From the NCBI GenBank assembly GCA_963707975.1, contig OY970177.1, positions 496,001 to 560,000 on the forward strand: 64,000 nucleotides of DNA, given 5' to 3'. Below the pieces are notes generated by a model. That model saw only the letters and a program-made list of their open reading frames with translations. It made no database searches and was not told the DNA's origin. The position numbers and the translations under genes were made by a program. Source of the stretch: CAVVXX01 sp963707975 (GTDB lineage Bacteria > Pseudomonadota > Alphaproteobacteria > Micropepsales > Micropepsaceae). Positions 41,349 to 49,170 of the stretch are shown here, piece after piece. Within the stretch, counting starts at the first letter, position 1. Each line of letters opens with the position of its first letter.

Positions 41349-41425
41349 GGCGCACCGGGCAAGATTCGAACTCGCGACCCCCAGATTCGTAGTCTGGTGC
41401 TCTATCCAACTGAGCTACCGGTGCA
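41349..41425 (-). tRNA. tRNA-Arg (anticodon ACG)
   Basis: On the minus strand the molecule reads GCACCGGTAGCTCAGTTGGA onward. Acceptor GCACCGG pairs with the CCGGTGC end, the anticodon arm is CCAGA-CTACGAA-TCTGG with ACG in the loop, the T-arm has GAGTTCGAATC, and a discriminator G plus encoded CCA close the gene (41349-41352). The 3' end points left, towards the accessory region, which is the usual direction for islands lodged at tRNA ends. Confidence 0.95.
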
Positions 41426-41803
41426 TGCCGCAAGGGCCGAGAACCTAGGCACCCGGCTAACGCTTGGCAAGGATGCGTTCGTTGCGCGCGGCCACCTGCG
41501 CGATCGCTCACGGTACGGGAGCCGAAGGGCGCATAGAAGACGAAGAACAATTATTTCACCAGACTTCAGTATCCCTATTGCGGCACGCGCCACGCCAAAC
41601 ACCGATGGGTTCCGGGCTATTGGCCGCGGCATTTCCGCCTGTCAGGCCAACGCCCCGCCTGGTATTCCCCATGTCCCGGCATCCTTCGCACTTGTCGCTT
41701 GGCGGCGGCACCGTTAAGAGTAATTCTCTTGAGGGATCAATCGGTCCCGGGGTAGCAACCCAGCCTGCACCCCCTAGGCGCGGCCGGGTCAGGGAGGACC
41801 ACC
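41426..41803. other. 378-base gap between tRNA-Arg and the lipoprotein gene
   Basis: No gene seen. It should hold the tRNA promoter on the minus strand and the lipoprotein promoter on the plus strand. Plus-strand frames crossing the tRNA are artefacts of reading its complement. Confidence 0.5.
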
Positions 41804-42985
41804 ATGACAGGCATCTCTGCTTCCGGACTCAGCCAATTCTGGCGGCCGCTCGCCTTCATCAGCGCTGTTGCCATGGCCGCCAGCCTCAGCGGCTGCGGTG
41901 ACATTGACGACGCACTGTTTGGCGACAGCACGCCTGTGGAGCAACCCGGATATCCCGGTGAGCCTGCCGCGCCGCCCGCGCAATCCTCCGAGCCGGCCGA
42001 AAATGGCGTCGCGAGCACACCGGCAATCGAGGGACCAACCGTTACCGTGCAGCGCATCGCCATCGCGGAAGGCCAGCCCACCGGAACTGCGGTAGGCCAG
42101 AAGGCGCAAGAAATCCGCACCACTCTTTTGGGCCTGCAGGATCGCATCGAAGCCAATGCGCAGCGCCTGGCAACGCTTCGCCAGTCCGATAGCGCCTACT
42201 CGACCAGCTACAACTCGGCGAAAGCGCAAATCACCTCGCGACTACAGCTCGGAACCACGCGCGGCAACCCGGAGCTAGTTCAGCAATGGAACTCGGCGCA
42301 GGATTCGCTCGATCATCTCACCACCGACATCAACGCACTGAACTCTTTGGGCGCGGACGTCGCCTCCGACGATAGCCAGGCGCATTTCACGCTGCAGACG
42401 ATTCAGGCGACCTATCCCGTTTCTGGTGCGGTGGACGAGGATCACCGCCAGCTTAACGTGCTGGAAGATGAGACCAACCAGAGCATCGTGCTGATCGAGC
42501 GTTTGCTTACCAACGTATCGCGCGACGTGCAGCGCCAGACATCTTATGTGGCGAACGAAAGAGCCAATTTAACGACGCTCGCCAACGCCATAAAGAATGG
42601 TGAAATCTATGGCGCGACGCTGGGAGTGACCATGGCGTCGGCAGGACCGCCCCCGCGCGGCAGCGCCAACGTTGCGATGGCGGGCGGAACTCCGCTCGTG
42701 ATCATCAAGTTCGACCGGCCGAATGTCGAGTATCAGCAAATTCTCTATACGGCCTTGGCGCAGGCGCTCGAACGCCGACCCGATGCCGGCTTCGAAGTCG
42801 TGGCGGTGGCGCCCACCGCGGGCACCGCGAGCGGCGTGCAGCTCACCCAGACGGAAACCCAGCGCAACGCGCAGGCCGTGATGCGCTCGATGACCGACAT
42901 GGGCGTGCCGGCTAACCGCTTGGCGCTCTCCTCCACCACCGATCCCACGGTGGCGTCGGGCGAGGTGCGGGTTTACCTGCGCTGA
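41804..42985 (+). CDS. lipoprotein with OmpA-like C-terminal part
   Basis: 393 residues. Signal peptide with a lipobox (ISAVAMAASLSGC, Cys near 31), so it should be lipid-anchored. A Pro/Glu-rich linker is followed by a long helical region (about 90-250: AQEIRTTLLGLQDRIEANAQ, LVQQWNSAQDSLDHLTTDIN, VLIERLLTNVSRDVQRQTSY), probably coiled coil. The last 130 residues (VIIKFDRPNVEYQQILYTAL ... TQTETQRNAQAVMRSMTDMG, NRLALSSTTDPTVASGEVRV) have the OmpA-like peptidoglycan-binding order, but without a firm N-x-x-L-S-x-x-R-A. Likely an envelope structural protein; exact family unknown. First core gene right of the tRNA. Confidence 0.7.
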   Translation: MTGISASGLSQFWRPLAFISAVAMAASLSGCGDIDDALFGDSTPVEQPGYPGEPAAPPAQSSEPAENGVASTPAIEGPTVTVQRIAIAEGQPTGTAVGQKAQEIRTTLLGLQDRIEANAQRLATLRQSDSAYSTSYNSAKAQITSRLQLGTTRGNPELVQQWNSAQDSLDHLTTDINALNSLGADVASDDSQAHFTLQTIQATYPVSGAVDEDHRQLNVLEDETNQSIVLIERLLTNVSRDVQRQTSYVANERANLTTLANAIKNGEIYGATLGVTMASAGPPPRGSANVAMAGGTPLVIIKFDRPNVEYQQILYTALAQALERRPDAGFEVVAVAPTAGTASGVQLTQTETQRNAQAVMRSMTDMGVPANRLALSSTTDPTVASGEVRVYLR

Positions 42986-42986
42986 G

Positions 42987-43892
42987 CTAGCCAGCACCGT
43001 GCTTGTGCAGCCACGCCAGTGCGCGGCCCCATGCTTCTTTTGCATCTTTCTCATTATATAAATCGCGGTAGTCGGCATAAAAGCCGTGTCCCGTGTCCGG
43101 GAACACATCGATGCGGCTCGTCGTGTTGTGCGCCTCCTTCAGCGCCAGGCGCATGCGCGCGATATGCTCGGCTGTGATGCCTTTGTCCAGCGCCCCGTAA
43201 AGGCCTAGCACCGGCACCTTCAATTCATAGGCGACGTCTATCGGGCTGCGCGGCTTGAGCGCACTTGGTGTGCCGTCCAGCGGCCCATACCAGGCCACGG
43301 CCGCCTTTAATTTCGGATTGTGCGCGGCATAGAGCCAGGTCTGCCGGCCGCCCCAGCAGAAGCCGGTGACCGAAAGCCGCTTCACATCGGCGCCTTCCTT
43401 GGCCGCGAACGCGACTTCATTGTCGAGATCAGCCGTCACTTCGCCGTCGGGAACCTTCGCCACCAGTTCGGACATCAGTTTGCCGATGTCGGTGTAATCG
43501 GCGACCTTGCCGTGACGCCAATAAAGCTCGCCACCGATGGCATACCAGCCTTCTTTGGCGAAGCGGCGGCAGACATCCTTTATCCATTCGTGCAGGCCGA
43601 AGATTTCCTGGATCACCAGGATGACGGGCGGGTGCTTCACGCCTTTTGGCCGTGCGCGATAGGCAGGCATGTTGCCGCCTATGGTTGGCACATCGACCAT
43701 GCCGGCATCGAGGTCGTCGGTATCGGTGGTAATAACGCTGGCCGCCACGGGCCCCGCGGACGCGGCAAACCCCATAGCCACAGAAGCGGCGGCAAACCCG
43801 CGCCGCGACAGCTTCTTCCCGGTGACGAGCGCATCGGCTTCCCGCACCAGATCGTCGAGGGTGCTCGGGTTTTTCCCGTTTCTGTCGTCCAT
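42987..43892 (-). CDS. dienelactone hydrolase family protein, Tat-exported
   Basis: 301 residues from the ATG at 43892 (open to 43913). A twin-arginine segment SRRGFAAASVAMGFAASAGP sends it to the periplasm. The alpha/beta hydrolase core has VILVIQEIFGLHEWIKDVCR, nucleophile Cys in SVTGFCWGGRQTW (G-x-C-x-G-G, diagnostic of dienelactone hydrolases), Asp in LGLYGALDKGI and His in VFPDTGHGFYADYR. Hydrolyses an ester or lactone; substrate unknown. It converges on the lipoprotein gene (1-base gap) and is divergent from the glutamyltransferase gene. Confidence 0.88.
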   Translation of the reverse strand: MDDRNGKNPSTLDDLVREADALVTGKKLSRRGFAAASVAMGFAASAGPVAASVITTDTDDLDAGMVDVPTIGGNMPAYRARPKGVKHPPVILVIQEIFGLHEWIKDVCRRFAKEGWYAIGGELYWRHGKVADYTDIGKLMSELVAKVPDGEVTADLDNEVAFAAKEGADVKRLSVTGFCWGGRQTWLYAAHNPKLKAAVAWYGPLDGTPSALKPRSPIDVAYELKVPVLGLYGALDKGITAEHIARMRLALKEAHNTTSRIDVFPDTGHGFYADYRDLYNEKDAKEAWGRALAWLHKHGAG

Positions 43893-43962
43893 GTGTCGCT
43901 CCTTTTGCCGCATGCCTTAATCCACGCTAGCCTTTGGCGTGGAGCGGGAAAAGCGGCAACAA

Positions 43963-45648
43963 ATGACAGTTCGCGCTTGGAAAATCAGTTTGTTCGTGGC
44001 GCTGCTAGCGGTGCCCGCCTCGGCGGAAACGCCTGCCAAGCTTCACATAATTGTGGCGGCCGAGCCTTATGCCGCCGAAGCAGGGCTTGAAATGCTGCGC
44101 GCAGGCGGCTCGGCAGTGGATGCCGCCATTGCCGCGCAACTGGTTTTGACTTTGGTCGAGCCGCAATCGTCGGGCATTGGCGGCGGCGCCTATCTGCTGG
44201 TGGCGGAACCCGATGGTGCGTTGCACGCCTATGACGGCCGCGAGATCGCGCCCGCTTCTGCCAAACCAACTATGTTCCTCGATGCAAACGGACAGCCACG
44301 CGCGCATGCCGACGCCATTCCGGGCGGGCTTTCGGTCGGCGTACCCGGCGATGTTGCGATGCTGGCCAAAGCGCATGAGGCGCTTGGCCTTCTGCCATGG
44401 GCGAAGCTTTTCGAGCCGGCGATCCGTTTGGCCGAGCAGGGTTTCAAGGTCCCCCCGCGCATGGCAAACGATTTGCGTTCATCGGCGAATGCGGTTCAGC
44501 CAGGCCTTAAACTCTATTATCACGCGGACGGCTCGCCGCTGACGGCGGGCGAAACTTGGCGCAATCCGGCTTTCGCCGAAACGCTGCGCGAAATCGCCCA
44601 GGGCGGCGCCGATGCCTTCTACAAAGGAAAGATTGCAGACGAGATTATTCAGGCGGTGGACAATGCGCCGCTCAACCGGACGACAATGTCGCGCGACGAT
44701 TTCACTTCCTATCGCGCGATTGAGCGCCATGCGCTGTGCGGGCTCTATCGCCTCTATCGCGTCTGTTCGCTGCCGCCTTCGACGTCGGGCGGCATCACGC
44801 TCTTGCAAACCCTGGGGCTGTTGCAGCATTTCAAATTCGACGGGCTCAAGCCCGGCACGCTTTCGGCCGTGCATCTGATTTCGGAGGCCGAGCGGCTGGC
44901 CTATGCCGACCGCGGGCGCTGGATCGGCGATCCCGATTTCGTGGATGTACCGCTGGCGGGCCTGCTGGATATAAATTATCTCGCCTCGCGCGCGAAGCTC
45001 ATCGATCCCGCGCGCGACATGGGACTTGCCGAGGCCGGCATTCCACCTGTCAAAGGCAAGCTCATCGATTACGCGCCGCTGGCGCAGCCGCGCCCGCCGG
45101 GAACCAGCCATATGAGCGTGGTGGATGACCGCGGCGAAGTGGTGTCGCTGACCATGTCCATCGAATCCGAATTCGGCTCCAAATTGACGGCAGGCGGCTT
45201 CGTGCTCAACAACGAACTTACCGATTTTTCCTTCGTGCCCGAAATGGACGGCCGCCCGGTGGCCAATGCGCCAGCCCCGCACAAACGGCCACTGAGCGCG
45301 ATGACGCCAACGATCGTCTTCAGCCCCAACGGCAAGTTCTTCGCCGCCTTCGGCTCGCCCGATGGGCCGCGCATAATCGGCTATGTCATTCAAACCGCGA
45401 GCGCAATGATCGACGGCAAGCTTGCCATCGCGGACGCGATCGCGCTTCCCCACCATGTCAATCTCAACGGCGCCACGCTGATAGAAAAAGGCACAAGCCT
45501 CGAAGCCATGGCGCCAAAACTGATCGCAATGGGCCATGAGGTGACCTCCCGCGAGCTGGCAAGCGGCCTTAACGGCATCCAGCGCGTGAAGGGCGGTTAT
45601 GAAGGCGCGGCCGACCCCAGGCGCGAAGGCGTGGCCCTGGGCGACTAA
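43963..45648 (+). CDS. ggt: gamma-glutamyltransferase
   Basis: 561 residues from the ATG at 43963, giving a signal peptide MTVRAWKISLFVALLAVPASA (an ATG at 43939 is also in frame). AAEAGLEMLRAGGSAVDAAI, QSSGIGGGAYLLV, YDGREIAPASA and PSTSGGITLLQTLGLL are family blocks. The autocatalytic cleavage site is at GTSHMSVVDDRG (Thr nucleophile of the small subunit), followed by EFGSKLTAGGFVLNNELTDF. Splits glutathione and moves the glutamyl group in the periplasm. Standard length. Confidence 0.93.
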   Translation: MTVRAWKISLFVALLAVPASAETPAKLHIIVAAEPYAAEAGLEMLRAGGSAVDAAIAAQLVLTLVEPQSSGIGGGAYLLVAEPDGALHAYDGREIAPASAKPTMFLDANGQPRAHADAIPGGLSVGVPGDVAMLAKAHEALGLLPWAKLFEPAIRLAEQGFKVPPRMANDLRSSANAVQPGLKLYYHADGSPLTAGETWRNPAFAETLREIAQGGADAFYKGKIADEIIQAVDNAPLNRTTMSRDDFTSYRAIERHALCGLYRLYRVCSLPPSTSGGITLLQTLGLLQHFKFDGLKPGTLSAVHLISEAERLAYADRGRWIGDPDFVDVPLAGLLDINYLASRAKLIDPARDMGLAEAGIPPVKGKLIDYAPLAQPRPPGTSHMSVVDDRGEVVSLTMSIESEFGSKLTAGGFVLNNELTDFSFVPEMDGRPVANAPAPHKRPLSAMTPTIVFSPNGKFFAAFGSPDGPRIIGYVIQTASAMIDGKLAIADAIALPHHVNLNGATLIEKGTSLEAMAPKLIAMGHEVTSRELASGLNGIQRVKGGYEGAADPRREGVALGD

Positions 45649-45747
45649 GATTGAATTCAAAATTCCGCTCCTCATCCTTTCCCCGCATTTTGCGAACGCG
45701 TTCGTCATGGGCGCAGGATAAGGGCTCTAGCGCGCTGAGGGATAAGT

Positions 45748-46698
45748 TTATTTTTTCTCACGCATCAGCGCGGCTAGCCCGCGTAATGCGAGATCGCCGG
45801 CGTGGATAAGATAGACGGGGATGGGCGCCAGAAAGACTTTCATGCGGCCTTTGTCCTCAAATCGATGGCGGAACAGCTTGGCGTCGAATAGCGCGCCCCA
45901 TCGCGGCAAAATTCCGCCGGCCAGATAAACGCCGCCCAGAGCGCCCAGCGTCAGCGCCAGATCGCCCGCCACCGCGCCGAGCCAGCCAGTGAACAGCGCG
46001 ATCGTTTCCCTGGCGCGGGCATCGCCCTTGCGCGCCGCGGCGTCGATTTCGGAGGCTGTGAGCGGTTGCGCTTTTTCGCCAGCGAGCATCGCGAGTATCT
46101 GGTAAAGCGCGGCCAGACCGCCGCCCGAGAGAATGTGCTCGGCCGACACGTGCTCGCCTTTGCGCAGAAGATATTCCAGCACCGCCAGTTCGCGCGCGTT
46201 CGCGGCTGCAAGATCGACATGGCCGCCTTCACCCGACAAGGGAATAAACCCACGCCGCCCATCCGGCACCAGGCCGCCGACGCCCAGGCCCGTGCCGGGA
46301 CCGAGCACCGCTTTTGGCGCGCCGGCGCGCGGCTCGCCGCCGCCGATTTTGGTGAGCTCGCTTTCTTGCAGATGCGGAATGCCGAGTGCGGCGGCGGTGA
46401 AATCGTTCACGATGCGCACGCGCTTCACGCCCAGCGCATGGGCGAGCCCCGCTTCGCTCATTTCCCAATCCTGATTGGTCATGCTGGCGCGGCCATCGAG
46501 CACAATGCCGGCAACCGAAAACGCAGCAGCCCCAAGCGCGCGCTTTTGGACCTTCAGAAAATGATCAAGCGCGTCTTCGAGCGAGCGGAACTTGGAAGTT
46601 GAGAGCGTCTCAGGCGTGTTGATCGCATTGCCCGATGCCCAGGCGAGCCGCATATGCGTTCCGCCCACATCGCCGAGCAATATGTCGCCGTTCTTCAT
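45748..46698 (-). CDS. glk: glucokinase
   Basis: 316 residues from the ATG at 46698 (MKNGDILLGDVGGTHMRLAW); the frame is open to 46779. ATP/phosphate 1 motif DVGGTHMRLA, catalytic VRIVNDFTAAALGIP, AVLGPGTGLGVGGLV and the EGGHVDLAA block are those of bacterial Glk; AEHILSGGGLAALYQ and GGVYLAGGILPRW follow. Phosphorylates glucose with ATP. It lies downstream of the sensor kinase gene on the same strand, whose stop is 78 bases upstream. Confidence 0.92.
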   Translation of the reverse strand: MKNGDILLGDVGGTHMRLAWASGNAINTPETLSTSKFRSLEDALDHFLKVQKRALGAAAFSVAGIVLDGRASMTNQDWEMSEAGLAHALGVKRVRIVNDFTAAALGIPHLQESELTKIGGGEPRAGAPKAVLGPGTGLGVGGLVPDGRRGFIPLSGEGGHVDLAAANARELAVLEYLLRKGEHVSAEHILSGGGLAALYQILAMLAGEKAQPLTASEIDAAARKGDARARETIALFTGWLGAVAGDLALTLGALGGVYLAGGILPRWGALFDAKLFRHRFEDKGRMKVFLAPIPVYLIHAGDLALRGLAALMREKK

Positions 46699-46775
46699 CG
46701 CAAATCGCATTTTGTCATGGCAAGAGCCATCGCCCAAACGTTTCCTCCCCTGTTGTTTCGAGGGGAGAAAGGGGT

Positions 46776-48215
46776 TCAATGGAGCTTACGGTCGGGGATG
46801 GCGATGCGAAAGCAGGTGCCATCCGCGCCGCTTCGCACCAGAGTCACATCGCCGCCATGGGCGCGCATCAATTCGCGCGCGATGGCTAGGCCCAGCCCCG
46901 TGCTGCCTGCCCGCGCGCTGCCGGCAAAGGGCAGGAACAAGCGCTCGCGCACCGATTCGGGAATGCCAGCACCATTGTCCGACACCTCGATGATGGCCGC
47001 GCCATTCTCGCGCCGCGCCTCGATGCGGATGCGCCCCGGCGCGCGGCCGTTGCCGGCATTGGCGTCAAGCGCCTCGCGCGCGTTGCGGGCTAGATTGAGC
47101 AACACGCGGAAAAGATGCTCGCGGTCGGCATCCACTTCGAAGCCCTGCGGCACGGCGTTGATAAACTCGACGGCCGTGTCATCGGGCACAGCCGATGTGC
47201 CGGTTTCGTCCACCAGGGGTGCGAGCGGCAGACGCTGGCGCAGCGGCATGCGTTCTTCCACCTTGCCGAATTTGAGCGTGGAGGTCGCGAGCGTGGTGGC
47301 GCGGTCGAGCGCGGCTACAATGCGCGCCGTCAGATTTTGCACCACTGGATCGCCGACCTTGGCCAGCCGGTCGGACGCCATCTGCGCGGATGTCAGAATG
47401 TTGCGCAGATCGTGCTGGATCTTGGCGACCGCCGCTCCCAGCGTGGCGAGGCGCGCCTTCTGCTGCAACGCGCCGTAAAGCTCGCGCTGCATCCCGGCGA
47501 ATTCGTGTTCGGCCACGCCTATTTCGTCCGAGCGCTTTGAGGCGACGATGATGCGGCTGGAGTCTTCCGGATTGTGGCGAAAGGCGATCATGGCGTGCGT
47601 CAGGCGCTGCAGCGGCCGCACCAGCGCAATATAAAGTGTTACGAAAATCAGCGTAGAGGTCACCGCCGAGATGAACAGAGCGAGCGTCAGCGCGCGCCAC
47701 GAGAATGCCGAAAGCGCGGTGCGAATTTGGCCTTCATTGGCCACGACCTGGATATCCTGCCCCTGACTCAGCTCGGTCGTGGCCCAAATTCGGATGGTGC
47801 GATTGGCGGGCGCCAGCATGCAGCGCACCACATCGGCCAGTTGCGAAAACAGATCCGAATTGCGGATATCATATGTGTACTGGATGACCGGCGGCTGGGC
47901 ATCGACCAGGAAGAGTTGGCGGTGATCCTTGCGCTGCAAGATAACGGCGCTTACGCCCGCGCGGCTGGCCAGCTGCAGCCGCATCTGTTCGGACAATTGC
48001 TCGCCGGGGGCCTCGGTGAAAGGCAGGATGGCAAGCTCGGCCGAGCGCACGCGGTCCGTCAGCAGCTGATGATGATAGCGCGCGACCGTGGGGAAATAGA
48101 TCAGCACCACGCTTGTCATCACGAACAGCACGGTGAGCAGCAGGATGCGCCCAGAGAGAGAGTGGGCAATCAGTCGCCAAATATTGCGGCCTAATGTTTC
48201 TGGCTGATTCGGCAT
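46776..48215 (-). CDS. sensor histidine kinase
   Basis: 479 residues from the ATG at 48215 (the longer frame upstream lacks protein-like character). Helix 1 LLLTVLFVMTSVVLIYFPTV (about 25-45), a periplasmic part of about 150 residues, helix 2 ALTLALFISAVTSTLIFVTLYIALV (about 190-215), then HAMP (RPLQRLTHAMIAFRHNPEDS), the His box AKIQHDLRNILTSAQMASDR, N box LLNLARNAREALDA, G1 EVSDNGAGIP and G2 GSTGLGLAIARELMRAHGGD. H-D-L-R-N is typical of HPK4/NtrB-like kinases. No response regulator is adjacent. Divergent from rpmH. Signal unknown. Confidence 0.9.
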   Translation of the reverse strand: MPNQPETLGRNIWRLIAHSLSGRILLLTVLFVMTSVVLIYFPTVARYHHQLLTDRVRSAELAILPFTEAPGEQLSEQMRLQLASRAGVSAVILQRKDHRQLFLVDAQPPVIQYTYDIRNSDLFSQLADVVRCMLAPANRTIRIWATTELSQGQDIQVVANEGQIRTALSAFSWRALTLALFISAVTSTLIFVTLYIALVRPLQRLTHAMIAFRHNPEDSSRIIVASKRSDEIGVAEHEFAGMQRELYGALQQKARLATLGAAVAKIQHDLRNILTSAQMASDRLAKVGDPVVQNLTARIVAALDRATTLATSTLKFGKVEERMPLRQRLPLAPLVDETGTSAVPDDTAVEFINAVPQGFEVDADREHLFRVLLNLARNAREALDANAGNGRAPGRIRIEARRENGAAIIEVSDNGAGIPESVRERLFLPFAGSARAGSTGLGLAIARELMRAHGGDVTLVRSGADGTCFRIAIPDRKLH

Positions 48216-48370
48216 GCCCCAACCAAATACCAAGACGGCGTTGCAAGCACCGCAAGAGATATGGGCAGTAATGGGGCTGATGGCGAGGCGCGGGCGTTGA
48301 CAGGGGGAATAGAGGCCCCTAGAAGCACGGCTCTTTCTAGAGAAATCGCGGGTTTGCGGGAGATTCAGAG

Positions 48371-48505
48371 GTGAAACGCACTTATCAACCGAGCAAACTC
48401 GTCCGCAAGCGCCGCCACGGTTTCCGCCACCGCATGGCGACGAAAAAAGGCCGACAGGTGCTAGCCCGCCGCCGCGCCAAGGGCCGCAAAAGGCTGTCGG
48501 CCTGA
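48371..48505 (+). CDS. rpmH: 50S ribosomal protein L34
   Basis: 44 residues from a GTG at 48371: VKRTYQPSKLVRKRRHGFRH, then RMATKKGRQVLARRRAKGRK, RLSA. This is the full L34 pattern, with the usual length. First gene of the rpmH-rnpA-yidD-yidC-engB-argB-dapD run. Too short for many gene finders. Confidence 0.97.
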   Translation: MKRTYQPSKLVRKRRHGFRHRMATKKGRQVLARRRAKGRKRLSA

Positions 48506-48530
48506 CCGGCAAAGACAAGGATCACGGGCG

Positions 48531-48908
48531 ATGACGCGCCCGCCTCTCCAGATGGAACGGATGAAATCACGCGCCGATTTTTTGCGCGCCCAGAAGGGCC
48601 GCAGATTTAACACGGCTGGCATCGGGCTTGAAATGTGCCCGAGCCCAGAGGATGCAGCCAGAGAGGGAGCTCTGCGCGTGGGCTTCACGGCCAGCGTCAA
48701 GGTCGGCAATGCGGTCGCGCGCAACCGCGCCAAGCGCCGCCTGCGCGAGGTGGCCCGCGCCATCCTGCCCCTTTCAGGCGAGCCGGGGCATGACTATGTT
48801 CTGATTGCGCGCGCGGTCACGGTAACGCGGCCCTTTGCCGCGCTGTTGGACGATCTTTCCAAGGCTTTGGCCGCGCTAAATCGGCCGGAGGGCAAGCGGA
48901 ATGGCTGA
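48531..48908 (+). CDS. rnpA: ribonuclease P protein component
   Basis: 125 residues; starts MTRPPLQMERMKSRADFLRA, and an ATG at 48552 (MERMKSRADFL) is nearer the family norm. GIGLEMCPSP, LRVGFTASVKVGNAVARNRA and KRRLREVARA (the RNR motif that holds the RNA) and DYVLIAR are standard. Binds RNase P RNA for tRNA 5' maturation. Lies 25 bases after rpmH and overlaps yidD by 8 bases. Confidence 0.95.
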   Translation: MTRPPLQMERMKSRADFLRAQKGRRFNTAGIGLEMCPSPEDAAREGALRVGFTASVKVGNAVARNRAKRRLREVARAILPLSGEPGHDYVLIARAVTVTRPFAALLDDLSKALAALNRPEGKRNG

Positions 48909-49170
48909 GAATATTCGCATGACCGCCCGCGCGGCCGGAGCCAGGCTCGCAAGCCTGCCCATTCATTTCTACCGCTACGCGATTTCACCCTTCCTTCCGC
49001 GCGACTGCCGCTTCGAGCCCAGCTGTTCCAAATATGCGCTTGAGGCCATCGAACTCCATGGGCCCGTGCATGGCACTTGGCTGGCCATGAAGCGGCTTTC
49101 GCATTGCCATCCGATTTCCTGGCTGGGTGGCCGTTCGGGCTTCGATCCCGTGCCGCCTCTGAAATCATGA
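48901..49170 (+). CDS. yidD: membrane protein insertion efficiency factor YidD
   Basis: 89 residues. FYRYAISPFLPRDCRFEPSC, SKYALEAIELHG and GTWLAMKRLSHCHPISW are the YidD blocks with the three conserved cysteines; the end GRSGFDPVP is also standard. Amphipathic peripheral inner-membrane protein that supports YidC insertion. Overlaps rnpA by 8 bases and yidC by 4, so it is translationally coupled to both. Confidence 0.96.
   Translation: MAENIRMTARAAGARLASLPIHFYRYAISPFLPRDCRFEPSCSKYALEAIELHGPVHGTWLAMKRLSHCHPISWLGGRSGFDPVPPLKS

Noticed and set aside
41157..41717. 186-residue frame across tRNA-Arg
   Set aside because: It translates the complement of the tRNA (KIRTRDPQIRSLVLYPTELP), a well-known artefact.
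44479..45708. 409-residue frame opposite gamma-glutamyltransferase
   Set aside because: Shadow frame in GC-rich DNA; the sense strand has all glutamyltransferase motifs.
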